Assembly (NCBI GenBank): GCA_023653785.1
Contig: JAMKCH010058227.1
Location: forward strand, 57,484-121,483
From: Ophioderma brevispina
Lineage: Eukaryota > Echinodermata > Ophiuroidea > Amphilepidida > Ophiodermatidae
Length of the DNA stretch: 64,000 nt
Reading direction: 5' to 3'
Part shown: one piece after another, positions 24,507-35,367 of the stretch
Numbering within the stretch: position 1 is the first letter of the stretch
Layout of the letters: each line of letters opens with the position of its first letter
Made by a program: the position numbers and the translations under genes
The notes under the pieces: model-generated
Told to the model about the DNA's origin: nothing
The model's database searches: none
What the model saw: only the letters and a program-made list of their open reading frames with translations

Positions 24507-25058
24507 TTAAAGCAATATAGCCAGTTTTTGAAGGGCGCCCCCAATTTTTCAAAAATTTTGAGCTTTTTACACGGGTTGCATTGGTAACTGGCTAGTAAAA
24601 CTATACCTTGAAATGGTTAAGCTCGAAAATGTCTATGTTCCACAAATGAATGAATTTTGTCTTAGAATAATTATATCGGGATAATTATATCGGGGCCCCC
24701 GTAATAATTCAAACGGCTGATGGAAAACGGCCTTCAATGTGAAAAATAGCCGGGAAATGGCCAGACGGTCTCGCTCATCCATTAGTTGTTGAATAGTTCA
24801 GGCAAGTCAAGTTAGAGGTTATTTTTCGAGGTGGCACTATTCATCATGGACGGACATAAACGAGCATTTCCAGCTCTGCCGTTAAGTCAATCTGGGAACC
24901 CAATTCTAATACAAAATCGCTATTTTGTGATAAATACGCAGTTTTTAAGCATCTCGTTCGCAGGTATTAGTTTACTAGACAATAACCAACGTAAACTGTG
25001 CAAAAATATCAAATTTTTAAAATTGGGGGCTCTTCAAAAAATTGCCACTAGGCTTTAA
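24507..25058. mobile_element. TTAA-flanked MITE inserted in the LINE, family C
   Basis: TTAA at 24507-24510 and 25055-25058 flank it. The left end reads TTAAAGCAATATAGCCAGTT then TTTGAAGGGCGCCCCC. The right end, reverse-complemented, reads TTAAAGCCTAGTGGCAATTT then TTTGAAGAGCCCCC. The interrupted LINE protein reads LPAWMLK immediately above the insertion and LLPVITKIV immediately below it. With one TTAA kept, the coding sequence would run on with the expected family spacing. That makes this the best-proven TTAA target duplication in the window. Confidence 0.9.
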
Positions 25059-25274
25059 GCATCCAAGCAGGCAGTGGATCGAGATCGCATGACTTTGATG
25101 GAGATGATGTTATCAATTACGACTTCATCCTGAGACGCAGGTGTAAACACATTTAGAACGGAGTCGCACTTGATTGTTAGGATTGGTCAAACAAGTAAGG
25201 GGTGTTAGATCGGAGGCTATCAAGGGCTGCACGAATTCTAAAATATCTTAGAGGGAAGAAAATTGTGAAGGACT
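25059..25274 (-). pseudogene. LINE ORF2 segment before the RT fingers
   Basis: On the minus strand, SPSKSCDLDPLPAWMLK (about 25120-25065) is the conserved motif just before the RT fingers of CR1/L2-like elements. Upstream of it the frame is damaged. Below 25059 it is interrupted by the TTAA MITE, and above 25275 by a second MITE. Confidence 0.85.
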
Positions 25275-25543
25275 AAGGGAGGGAGTCATTATTTACGCCA
25301 GGGGGGATGGAGGATTTGAGGGGGGAACCCGAAAATTTTGTAAGGAGGGGGGAAACGTGAAATTTTTTCATCAACGAGAGAGGGGGAATAGGAACTTTTA
25401 ATGGGGAAATCAGCATGATTAACGGGGGGGGAATAACCGTCGTGAAAATTTTTGAACGGAAGCGAAGGGGGGAACGCGAAAAATTCTGCGAAAAAAGTTG
25501 AAATCTCCACCCCCCCCCCGGGTAAAAAATGACCGCTCCCTAA
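25275..25543 (-). mobile_element. MITE family F, copy 2, inserted in the LINE
   Basis: Starts TAAGGGAGGGAGTCATTATT and ends AAAATGACCGCTCCCTAAG, which gives inverted ends of about 20 bp with a TAA-like word at each edge. Internal blocks (CGAAAATTTTGTAAGGAGGG, GAGAGAGGGGGAA, GAACGGAAGCGAAGG) are the reverse of 41243-41497 and 44218-44473. The LINE linker resumes on either side. It carries many G runs and no protein. Confidence 0.8.
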
Positions 25544-26720
25544 GTTCTTTCAACCACTATCACAAAGAGGTAAATTAGGCTTCCTTTTTGATGGAGCAAG
25601 GCTTCTACAACTTTAAACATTTTTTTCTGATCTTTGTTGCAGTCTTCTATTTTTTATGATAATACGAGCGTTTGGCATCTGCCAACATCTGTGTGACAAG
25701 CAGACGCTGCTGTTTAAAACGTTGCGACAATTTCCAACCTTGTATTCCTCCAACGCCGTTCAAGCTGCTTGCGTTTTCTTTTTGCCTCAGCAATTTCAGG
25801 ACTGTACCATGGGTTTATCGGACGTATTGTGAGGTGCGATTCGTAAGTGGGGCATGGGATTGAGAATACTCTAAAGTTGAGTCAAATTGCACAGGAAGTT
25901 TCTCAAGATCAGTTTCCGGATACTGAATAAATCTGTAATGTCATTCAAAGTCATGGTGATTGATGGTCGTAAAGGTGGTTGTCCGATTGTATGTGTATGT
26001 GTTTCTCTACTTGATATGAGGCCTGACACTTTGCCACATACACCCAATCAAGTACCGTGGAAACAAACTGCGGTTTGATGGTAGACGCAATAATGAGTTG
26101 CAAAGCTATTCAATATGTGCTAATAAAGTGGTAACCACTAAAACGGCGGTTTTTGTTTATATCTTGGAATGAAATAGATTTAAGGGCTCAATTTAAGGAG
26201 ACAATGAGAAAAAAGACAGCCTTTCATCTGATATCAAAATGATATACTTCCGGGTAAATCAGCGGGGGTCCCAAAGGAACAGATCGGAACACGCCCCTTA
26301 AAATTTGCGATATGAAATATGCTGTTTGGCGGCACGGCTTTGCAGGGTTTAGCTTGCAGTTTAGACAGCACCCATTGGTCAGCATAACACAGTTTGGCAC
26401 ATGGGAGAGTGACGAGATTATCACATGGATGAGTTATACAAGATCCAAGGTGTGTCCATTTATGTGCGTTGGTTCATGGATAATTGCGACACAAATTAAA
26501 TGATTATAGGATGTCTTTCAGTTATTGGCAAGGGTCACTTATGCTACATCCCAGTGGAAATTAAAATCCCCCACAACAAGTATGTTGTACATGATGAAGC
26601 AACAAGCATGGATAATATTAGAAAATTCTTACTAAAAAAATACGTGGAGCGATTTATGCTTTCTATAAGTAGACGATGAATAAAACAAGTTTGTACTGGA
26701 CTAGCGAGATTTTCTTTTTT
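25544..26720 (-). pseudogene. LINE endonuclease domain and linker
   Basis: On the minus strand, from 26720 down: an FFSKNF/EFSN-like block, VVGDFNFHWD (26548-26577; the GDFN core of the apurinic-type endonuclease of LINEs), PTHINGHTLDLV (about 26440-26475), a degraded region where the SDH motif is expected (about 26000-26030, LISSRE), HAPLTNRT (about 25840-25870), INPWYSPEIAEAKRKRKQLE (about 25750-25815) and KMFKVVEALLHQK (about 25590-25640). These fall in the right order for a CR1/L2 ORF2. Several frameshifts are present. Confidence 0.85.
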
Positions 26721-27023
26721 TACTGCTAATGCTGTACGGGCACTTGTCTTGCTAAATTAGACTCTGGGAATGCACTCCTGCTCCAGCGTAAAAAAACATT
26801 GATGTTCTTGGCACAACGCTCCAAAATCGGGCTGTGTGCATAGTTTTTAGGTGCCCTGCCGTAATTATCTTCACCTCTGTTAACATCTTTGCACTGGTGC
26901 CATTGTAAAGTATCAGTTTAACTTCTTCTGTAGATAACAAATCTAAATGATCTGTTCAGCCACGTACTTAAGTCCGTTGCACAGCATCGATTTAATGCAG
27001 GTCTGAGGTCAAAAGGTTGAGAG

Positions 27024-27335
27024 AGGGCGTACGCAGGCTTATTTTGGGGGGGGGGGGGTGCGCAGGACCTCAAAAAAAAGTGCGGACTTTTACGCAAAAG
27101 TGGACTTTTTTTGGTAAAAGTGGACTTAACACCCCTAAAATGTCCCTTTTTGGACTTTTGAAATTTTATCACAAAAAAGTGACTTTCGAGACAAAATTAT
27201 ATACATTTTGGGCACCATTTTATAAAAACAATCAAACAAAAGTGGACCTTTTTTTCCCTTTTGTGGAATTTGGGGGGGGGGGGGGTGCGACCGCACCCCC
27301 CCCCCCCCCCCCCCCCCCCACCTGCGTACGGGCAT
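27024..27335. mobile_element. MITE family J (CGTACGCAGG ends), copy 1
   Basis: Ends are AGGGCGTACGCAGG and CCTGCGTACGGGCAT, an inverted pair. The nine bases GGTTGAGAG occur directly on both sides (27015-27023 and 27336-27344). The sister repeat at 34365-34380 has that word only once. This proves an insertion with an 8-9 bp target duplication, as in hAT or Mutator-type elements. The interior repeats AAAAGTGGACTT and carries long G and C runs (27273-27319) able to fold as one hairpin. Confidence 0.85.
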
Positions 27336-27824
27336 GGTTGAGAGCGGTTCAGTCTTGCTCAAAATTTTGTGCTGAACCGAAAATCAAGGTCTTAGTTGCA
27401 GCCGCCGTCGGGTTGCGGGGTTAAAAGTTTGAATTTTTAAACTAAAAATCATGTTTTTTTAAAATAAATACACCCCAAAAATGTATTTCCTTGATAAAAG
27501 GCTATCTTATGGCTTAGAAAGATGATTGTTTGTATCAATGATAAATAATTTACTTGGTTTTCAGAGATATTCATAAAACAAAAGTAAACAGAGCGAGATT
27601 TAAGTGGTGTATTTTGGGCTAAATATCTCAATTTTGGGGAAGGGAAAAAAAAAAGGTCATTTTTGCATTTTTTAATTAACCTTTGTTGTTTAAGTCTAAT
27701 CAATGAACATTAATAAAGAATTATTATTTCATGATATATTTTTTTTTTTTTTTAAATTTTTAAGTTTGACAATTTCTTTCTTTGTTATTTCCCTACTAGA
27801 TTTGGTAATATAACTGCCCTTACC

Positions 27825-28175
27825 TTAAAGACACTATCAGTGATTTGCTAAATCAGCAAATCGAAAAAATCATCAAAAATCAGATTTTTGAATGCTATTG
27901 TAACAAGTACAGGTATCCTAACATCCCCTGCAAAGGATAAGACAGAAGCCACCTAATAAGGACAGGATCGGAGATTTTAGTCATTAGTGTCGAACGGACA
28001 CTTACTACAACACGTAATTGAATGGAGAATGTATATTGGAACACTGCCGTTTTCTCCTTTTTGTTAATTCTACAGCTGGAAAAGGTAACTTATGAGGAAT
28101 TATACAGACTTGCTTTACTTTGAAGCTATTCCTGCAAATTTCAAATATTTTTCAAATCACTGATAGTGTCTTTAA
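27825..28175. mobile_element. TTAA-flanked MITE, family D, copy 2
   Basis: TTAA at 27825-27828 and 28172-28175. The ends are perfect inverted repeats over 19 bases (AGACACTATCAGTGATTTG). Length is 351 bp and noncoding. The sister repeat near 33885 reads CTTACTAAAGCAG across the empty site, consistent with insertion into a TTAA-like target. It looks the youngest of the family D copies. Confidence 0.9.
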
Positions 28176-28245
28176 GCAGATTTTGCACTTTCTATATAAG
28201 GTAATGCCACTTCAGTATTACTACACTGTAATATACAAGCGAATA

Positions 28246-29090
28246 AAGTTTTCAAAGATTTCCAAGAATTAGGAAGCAGTGTATGATTTATGGATCAGTT
28301 TATCAATCATGTGACAATCTCTCTAATTCACTTCTATTGGTAACAATACAGTTATTTGATCGTTGGAATATCACGTCTATACATACAATCTGACTGTCTC
28401 GTCGATTCAGCTATAGGTTTCAATTGTGATAGCGTTGAGTATCTGCGGGGAGGTCCCATGCACCCCCCATGACTCTATCAAACAAACTTTTACTTCCTTT
28501 TAAGTCCTATTACACAATTGAGATGTTAACCCAAAAATCCAAGGATGGCGCGTCCCAAAATGGTGTAAAATCTATACAATGGTTTGTATAAACCTCCAAA
28601 AGTTGTGTCAAGTTGGAAAAATATTCCTTGAAATTGATTTTTAATCATAATTAGCAAGTTAAATTTCCCATTATTTGATTTTCCCAATTAATACTAAATC
28701 CAAGATGGTGTAAACAATGGCCCGCCAAATGTTGTAAAAATGAAAATGAGTGTATTATACAACATCAATAAAATGGGTCAAATTACAAAAAAACATCGGA
28801 ATTTGGTTCCTTTTCATTAGTAATTTATCCATTATCATTTGTTTAAAAAACAAAACACAAAATGGCAGGCCCAAAATATTACAAAACCCATAGAAAAGTA
28901 TAGCTACAGTCTGGTAGTTTTTTTTTTTTTTACAAAGTGGCACCGAGTATGCAAAATAATAGTTTCTTAAGAAATACTCAGTTACTTGAATTGTGTGTCT
29001 GTTTATAAAAGTATACTTAGGCATAGATTTTTCTTTGGAAATATTTGATGAAAAAAAATGGCGCTAATTACATTTTATTCAGGGATGTCC
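28246..29090. other. Intergenic, nothing recognised
   Basis: AT-rich with several CAAGATGGTG / AAAATGGC words and no coding or RNA structure I can defend. Confidence 0.4.
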
Positions 29091-29099
29091 AACGCTTAT

Positions 29100-29660
29100 A
29101 AAAACTATGCTAAAAACCTCTCATTATTTTAAAGAAGTACTTGAGCTGATTTCATACAATTGCCAGTACTTCGGCATGGAATTCAAGCTAGGAATACGGG
29201 TTGGTTATATAAGTTAAAAGCGAAAAATGGTTACTAAAATGGACAATTTATAGCTTATAACCAATCCTAGCAAAATATCCAGAGCACACTTTAGGATTTT
29301 TGATTCTCTTGAGCTGATTATTAATACGAATTGCCAATAACCCGAACATTTAAATTCCAGTAAGAAATCCCCGGGATTGAAAGCCAAAGTGTCATATTAA
29401 ATGGATATGTGTAGCAATTGCCCACCGCTTTGTCAAACTTATACCAGCAAAACGTTCGCTGTAATGAGCGGAATTAATGCCATTGCTAAAGTACTCGGCA
29501 TGAATCCAGCTAGGAGCAAAAGATGAGTCAAATATACTATGGCTCTCAAATGGTCCTTTTATACAGCAACTGCTCATCGATTATCAAAATTATATCAAAC
29601 TTAAGGTATTCCAGGAAGCACTTTACTGATTCATACAATTGCCAGTTTTACCCTTGGCAC
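29100..29660 (+). repeat. Diverged satellite-like repeat, cluster 1
   Basis: The block TTGAGCTGATTTCATACAAT / TGCCAGTACTTCGGCATG / AATTCAAGCTAGGA at 29145-29205 recurs in diverged form near 29300-29350, 29455-29520 and 29605-29660, a period near 150-170 bp. The same block is found in reverse orientation at 32216-32830. No coding capacity. Confidence 0.5.
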
Positions 29661-30914
29661 GGGAAATTTGACATCAGCGGCGGCGGAACCAGGGGAGCTC
29701 GTGCCATGGTCTCTCCAATTTTGAAGTGGAAGCTCCCCCCCCCATTTTTCAAGAGTTATGATACTCGCTCGATACATGTCGGACGGAACAATCGATACAA
29801 AGGCGGACACTTCGCCAACCTTTACTATAGCAGACCTTCTAGTTTTGACTCTAGTAAGGGAATTGGAAGATGCTTTCAAAATTCAAGGCTTGTTCTGGGT
29901 TTTAAGATTTTACATTATTTGACGCTTGCTCTTTGATTCTTGATTCAACATAGCAATTGCAGAGTACTAGGGCTTTGTACCCAATCTGCAAGGACTTCTT
30001 CTTTCTTCACTTCTATGTTCATCAAGTCCACGTCTATGGAATGACCCCTATCTGATTTTGCCGTGTTGTCAATAATCTTAAACTTTAAATCAGGGCCTGT
30101 AAATCACACTTTTTAAGGCTGATATAAATTAATGTGATTGAAATAATGGGTGTTTTTTTGTGTAATATTGTTCATTTTTGAAACCATGTTTGATATAGAC
30201 AGGGTAGGTAATTGTTGGTTCTCAGTCAGTTTATCATTAACTTTTTCACTGTGCATACATTGCCTTGCCTATTTCGTTTGGTTTCCTAAATCACTTTTGA
30301 TATTGTTCTGTGTGCATGTATATATATTGTTTATTTTTCTCTTTGGAAGAGTGAGAGACTTTTGTGGATAGGTTTTTGTAACCCATTTCTCTTATCAGGA
30401 AAGTACTTGCTTTGCATTGTCAATTTCGATTACATATTTTTGTTTGATTTGCAGTAATTCAAATAAATATTATTATTATTATTATTATTACTTTTCAAGC
30501 CTGCATGAGGAAAAACGATAGTAAAGTATTGGAAAATGCTCCTCGCGCTGGTTTATATAGCGATTGACAACCGGTTATAAAACTAGTAAGCAAGAAACTA
30601 TTATTTTCTGGAAACATTCCGGCGTAGAATATCAGAATTAAAGTAATGAAATTGTACTAAATGGAATATTGAATTGTCAAAGTTTTCCCAAACGTAATTT
30701 TACTCGAAAAACTTATTTTTATAACCCAAGGTCAAGTGTTTCCGGCCTATTAAACGGTCATTTTGCGCCAAAAAATCGTGAGGTAGAACCGTACCGGGGT
30801 TAGGGCATGCCGTCAAGTCGAAGGGAAGGAGAGGTGGTTGCACCCAAGGATATTTTATGGTTGCATTTTTGAAGGATATTATGCACAATATGGCTCTTAA
30901 AACTCTTATGTTTA
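29661..30914. other. Intergenic with a TTA microsatellite
   Basis: A run of ATT/TTA triplets lies at about 30466-30491. Nothing else is recognised. The open frames at 29523-29936 (plus) and 29631-29879 (minus) overlap on opposite strands and resemble no protein I know. Confidence 0.4.
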
Positions 30915-31232
30915 TGTAAAACTAGTCATTTGCCATCATTTAGAGGCTGTGATGTTGGAAAAACCGCTTGAAAATCCGAATATTCCTAACTTTTGTAGCG
31001 CAACATTGGATTTTCGCCAATTTTCTTTTTTTTTTTTATGTGGAAAATGCCAATTTCGCCGACTCGGGACTTGATGACGTCATTGTGACGTCTTATTAGG
31101 TAATTGGTAATTATTTTCGTATCAATGAAAGAGGAGGACATAGCTATCCACTGGTGCTTTATAACGAATTCTCGAGGGGTGGCCCTTCGTAATCTGTGTT
31201 ACAAAAAGGCTTGGTAAGACGAGGTTATAGTT
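30915..31232 (-). repeat. CRE-containing dispersed repeat, copy 2
   Basis: The reverse orientation of the unit at 16676 and 46308. It contains TGACGTCATTGTGACGTC (31075-31092), and its terminus is AAAAAGGCTTGGTAAGACGA near 31205-31225. Both CRE-like sites are intact here. Confidence 0.55.
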
Positions 31233-32009
31233 AGATTTTCAAAGTGAGACCTCATAAAAGTTGTAGGTCTGTCCATCACCGTGAGAGGTAAGAGAATTAT
31301 TTTAATGGCCACAGGTAGAAAGTTTTTGTACTCAACCATGCTTAGTAATGTAACTCGTAAATAAATGTTGGACTAAAATACATTGTTTCACAATCTAAGA
31401 TAGCTTGGATGTTTCAAGTATTCACGATGAAAACAACAGTAACGTACTATTGAGAATAAACCTACCTTTGACAATGCAAAATATCATCATTATCACAGAT
31501 TGGAGAAATGAATGCATGCATAATACACCACATAACACAAGTACGTTTTTATCTGGCCATCAAAAATGGCCAAGTTGTATTAAGAGATTAGCACAAAGCG
31601 GATTTGATCCCAAGCCAACCATGACTTAAGTTCCTTCGCTAATAACAGCCATTGTAGAACTGAATGCATCAGTTTCCAGAGAGGAAGCGATTCTGTAGGG
31701 TAACTTTGTACCATGGACACAAATATGTTGTATAGTGGCAACAAGGCTAGTCTCCACGTGGCGGGGATGAACCCCCATATCATGGTCACCCGATGGAAAT
31801 ATGCGTGAAGTCTCACTTTAATTTGAAATATACTATAATTTGATAAGCAGTGGCAATCGCTAATTAAACAGTGCATTCTAGAACCATTTGCGTTTTCATC
31901 TGATATTACTAGGTTGGGAATTCCCATGCCAAAGTACCGGTGTGGCAGGAGAATAGTCCTCCGGGCTCCGTCCGGGAACAATGGTGAACCAATAGGGCAA
32001 TAGATTCAG
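31233..32009. other. Intergenic, nothing recognised
   Basis: No supported feature. A 133-codon minus-strand open frame (31580-31981) matches no family I recognise. Part of it (GTCCTCCGGGCTCCGTCCGG, about 31957) resembles the foldback that follows. Confidence 0.35.
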
Positions 32010-32215
32010 TGACTCTTCACTCAAACATTAGTTTCATGCTTATTCCGTTGTTGTCTATGGGCCCGGACTATTGATACCTGCCAGGGACTATGATTACATT
32101 CACCCGGTGTAAAAGGAGATATGGTCGGCAGGAACCATAGTCCGGGCTCCCATAGACGACAAACAGAATTTAAAAGCGTTGAAACTAATATTGCGTGAAT
32201 AGTCAACAGAATGAG
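32010..32215. mobile_element. Hairpin MITE
   Basis: The left arm (32010-32088) contains CAAACATTAGTTTCATGCTT, GTTGTCTATGGGCCCGGACT and TACCTGCC. The right arm (32128-32215) contains the complementary GGCAGGAACCATAGTCCGGG, CCATAGACGACAAAC and GTTGAAACTAATATTG. Together they form an arm of about 85 bp with small bulges around a loop of about 40 bases. The transcript would fold into a strong hairpin. Confidence 0.7.
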
Positions 32216-32830
32216 TGCCATATTGTTCACTATTGTAGGCGGACTATGAGTATATCCGTCATGCCGGGGATTACTAGCCAATTGTATGAATCAGTAAAGT
32301 GCTTTCCTGGAATACTGAAAAAAACAAGTGTACTAGTATATGTTGATGGAAGCGGTGGTCAGAAACTTATAAATTGGCCACTTAGTACATTTAAGCTTTT
32401 ACATGAATTCCTAGCTGAATTCTATGCCGAAATACTGGGAAATTGTACTCAGTGGATACTGAACGTTGCGGGCATATTTTGCTAAACAGTGTTCCAATAG
32501 CTTAAAAATGTTCATTTTCAGTACCATTTTGTTTTGAGGTAATATTTTCATATAGCTGGAAGTCATGTCGAAAGTACTGACAATGTATGAATCAGTAAAA
32601 TCAGCTCAAAATTTGTGCAATAGTTTTAAAGCAGGTGGACATTGGTATATAAAAATTGGAACTTTAACCATTTTTCTTTCTCAAATATTCCAAGAAGAAG
32701 TTCTATGTCAAAGTAAACTTAAGAAACATAACTTACATTCAAATCACCGCGGTGTAGGTAGTAGTTACTTATTGATAGGAAACATTTCTATTATTTGCCA
32801 TAATTTAACTAGCAATTTGTAAAAAAATTA
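32216..32830 (-). repeat. Diverged satellite-like repeat, cluster 2
   Basis: The inverse of the 29100-29660 repeat. CAATTGTATGAATCAGTAAA (about 32279), TTCCTAGCTGAATTCTATGC (about 32409) and GACAATGTATGAATCAGTAA (about 32579) mark successive units. Confidence 0.5.
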
Positions 32831-33839
32831 AACTATCAGCTTTAGCTATTATTTCCTAGGAGGAAAAATCATACTGAACAATAATTTATTGCGGCTACCA
32901 CCATGTTGGGCTTGTTAGAGCATTTTCTATGAATGTGTATACACTGTAAAAGTAAACGGATAACGCTTTTTGAACACTTCAAACTAGTCAGTTGATAATT
33001 ACACAAAGGTATAAGAGCGTTGCCACATGATTAACATGTCATGAAAGAGGTCAAAACAGGTTAATGTTTTAGTGTTAATGATTATTAGACTTTAAGATGT
33101 AATTCTGGATAATATTAAAGCTTGTGAAGTGTTAATAATACTAACACGAACGCATGTTAACATGTTTAAGTGTTAATTTGTGCAACGCCTCCTAGTTTGT
33201 GTGGTAAAATATAAATTAAATATTACGCATTGAAGTGTCAAAAAAAAGTGTTACCCGTTGACTTTTACAATTTTTACTTTGGCGGCCTTTGGACGACCAT
33301 ATTAAGTTTTTTTAAATTGAAAACAAAATGATAATGGGGAAATTACTAATGACAGGAAAAACAAAAATTCCATTGATTTTATTTTTTTGGGAAAAAAAAG
33401 TATGTAATGGGTATTTTTTTTTACTTGATAAGATAAGAACAAATTCCAATGAAATTGCCCACATCTGTTGGATGTTATAAAACCATTGGCTATAATTTTA
33501 CCACAATTGGCAGCCATTTTGGAACGCCATCTTGATTGGGTGTTAACATCTCGAAGTGAAATAGGACCAGAAAACGAAGCAAGAAAGTTGGTTTGGTATA
33601 GTCATGGGTTGAACGGGTTCTCCTCCGTAGATAATCGACTATTCTCACCAATACTGACCTAGTATAACTTGACACGACGAGAACGGTCGAGATGGTATTC
33701 GACTTGACCATTCCAAACCACAAACTCCCACTTTGTTACATGATGAAATTAGTTGTCACGATTGGATCAGACTGACCCAAAAAAATCGTACATGCGTTCA
33801 TATATTTTTGGAGAACCTTTAGTCAGTGTAGTAGTACTT
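32831..33839. other. Intergenic, nothing recognised
   Basis: Contains TTAACATG/GTTAAT words and an imperfect hairpin with TTGGTTTGG (33590) and CCAAACCAC (33714). No gene evidence. Confidence 0.4.
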
Positions 33840-34410
33840 GAAGTTGCATTTATCTGATTACGAAAGGCAAAATCTGCTTTAGTAAGGGCACGCAGTGAGT
33901 GATGATATTGCTGAAACTAGTAGGGAAATAACAAAGAAAGACAATTGTGGGGGGTTCGAGGTTATACATGAACATCCACTTTATCAATGAAATAATAATT
34001 CTTCAATTAAGTTAAATTGGATTATAACTAAAACAAAGTTAATAAAAAAATGCAAAAAAACAAATGACCTTTTTTTTCCCCCCAACTGGAGATATTTAGC
34101 TCAAAATACCCCCACATGAATCTCGCTCTGTTCTTTGGTCTTAATTGATACAATGAACCCAAAAAGTAAATTATTATCCATTGATACCAAAATTCTCTTC
34201 TAGCCTAAAAGATGCCTTTTTACAAGGACAATCCGATTTTGGGGGTTGTTTTATTTAAAAAAACATGACTTTTATTTAAAAAAGCAAATTTTCACCCTCA
34301 ACCCGACAGCTGCTGCAACTAAGACCTGGATTTCGATTCAGCCACAAAAATTGAGCAAGACCTGACCCTCTCAACCTTTGACCCAGACACGGCATTAATC
34401 GATGGTGCAA
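33840..34410 (+). repeat. Dispersed repeat I, copy 2 (uninterrupted)
   Basis: The inverse copy of 26960-28245 without the two MITEs. It therefore preserves the empty sites: CTTACTAAAGCAG near 33885, and a single CTCTCAACCT near 34370. Its right end runs directly into a LINE C-terminal relic. Confidence 0.7.
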
Positions 34411-34625
34411 CGGACATTAACAGGTGTCTTACCAAGCTATCCACCAGAAAGGAAAGCCTCACTTGTCTCTGGATGCATCGCCCGGTTGTTGTCCCTAGGT
34501 GTAATAAAAGAATTGGAGAACAACTTTTGGAGTATGGGCCAGCTCTTTGGAACCAGATACCTGCCATTAATAGATCATAGCCATCAGTTGCAATCTTCAA
34601 ACAAGCTTAAAATTCATATTTAAGT
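34400..34625 (+). pseudogene. LINE ORF2 C-terminal fragment
   Basis: The plus-strand frame reads GPALWNQIPAINR (34536-34574) followed by SVAIFKQA and a terminal stop, the W(N)xxP..IR...S...FK motif that closes many CR1/jockey-group ORF2 proteins. Upstream, PSYPPERKAS may be part of the same domain. It has stops and is 5' truncated. It lies against dispersed repeat I, as does the endonuclease end of the larger LINE near 26960, so the repeat may belong to the same element family. Confidence 0.65.
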
Positions 34626-34913
34626 TAGTTTTGCGTGTGTGTGCTATCGGTCGTAGTCGGCAATATCACCATCGAGCCAACGTTGGGTAGACGTAGAAAT
34701 TACGTGCAAACTTTCGGGGCAATACAAACACGGGGCCAATCTCTATTGTGGATATGTGGGTCTGTTCTTTGGGGAATCCAAACAACCTAGAATTGGATGA
34801 CAAAGTTCCTACATATTAGAAACTGTTGTGTCCGAGGGAATTATTATTTGTGGTGAACTTATCTCGCAATTTAGGTCGTAATCGTTCAAGTAGTTTTAAT
34901 GTCCACGCACGAA

Positions 34914-35330
34914 CAGTGGCGTAGCTAGGATTGTCACATTTGGGGGGGGGGGGGGGGGGGGCAGTGTCGCATCTCAACCGGACAGAAAATGGGTAGGGTC
35001 CAGGGGCCGCCTTAGGGCCCTGTTGGGGTCCAGGGGCGAAGCCCTGTGGGGCGAGGGCGAAGCCCCCTGAAAATTTTGGGTTTTCTATGCTTTAAAGGTC
35101 TTCTGAGGGCTACGATTTTGTACGATTTTTAAAATTTACTGGTCGCACGCGGTCCATTGAACTTTAAACCTATACTTTGCCGAATAAAGAAAAAACACTG
35201 TCCAGAAGGCTTTTTTTTCATAATAGTAGAACATAAATATAGTTACATTGCTGAAAAAAATATTTAAAAAAGTTCCCCCAGTACGATTTAAGGGGGAAAT
35301 ACATTTTGAATAGCGTCATCAAAATGCTGA
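34914..35330 (+). mobile_element. hAT-like MITE with CAGTGGCGTAGC terminus
   Basis: The word CAGTGGCGTAGCTAGGAT at about 34915 is a classic hAT-type terminus. It is followed by a T-run-to-G-run transition (34943-34960) and the GGGTCCAGGGGCGAAGCCC block, repeated as GGGCGAGGGCGAAGCCCCC, typical of such non-autonomous elements. The right end is not located. The G run could form a quadruplex. Confidence 0.6.
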
Positions 35331-35367
35331 ATTATGTTAATTCCACCAAAATATGCGACAAAATATA

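Larger units (their letters stand above)
20051..26720 (-). mobile_element. CR1/L2-like LINE, near full length, broken by three insertions
   Basis: A minus-strand non-LTR retrotransposon whose pieces run in the expected order from high to low coordinate: endonuclease (26720-25870), linker (25870-25544, 25274-25059), RT fingers and start of palm (24506-24201), then palm, thumb and C-terminus (21285-20051). The gaps are later insertions at 25275-25543, 24507-25058 and 21286-24200. Subtracting them leaves about 2.9 kb, close to the usual ORF2 length for CR1/L2 elements. All parts carry stops and frameshifts. No ORF1 was recognised upstream; 26752-26940 (minus) may belong to it but matches nothing I know. 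The relative ages are clear: LINE first, insertions later. Confidence 0.85.
26960..28245 (-). repeat. Dispersed repeat I, copy 1, with two MITEs inside
   Basis: Aligns in reverse with 33840-34410. Shared blocks, written on this strand, include GTCCGTTGCACAGCATCGAT, AAAATCATGTTTTTTTAAAA, ATGATAAATAATTTACTT, TATTTCCCTACTAG and GCAGATTTTGC. Two segments lack a counterpart and are later insertions: 27024-27335 and 27825-28175. The sister copy supplies the empty site for both. The nature of the repeat itself is unknown. Confidence 0.7.

Noticed and set aside
30466..30491. Telomere- or centromere-like array
   Set aside because: It is only a short ATT/TTA microsatellite.
31580..31981. 133-codon minus-strand frame as a gene
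   Set aside because: No family resemblance; the end overlaps sequence related to the hairpin element at 32010.
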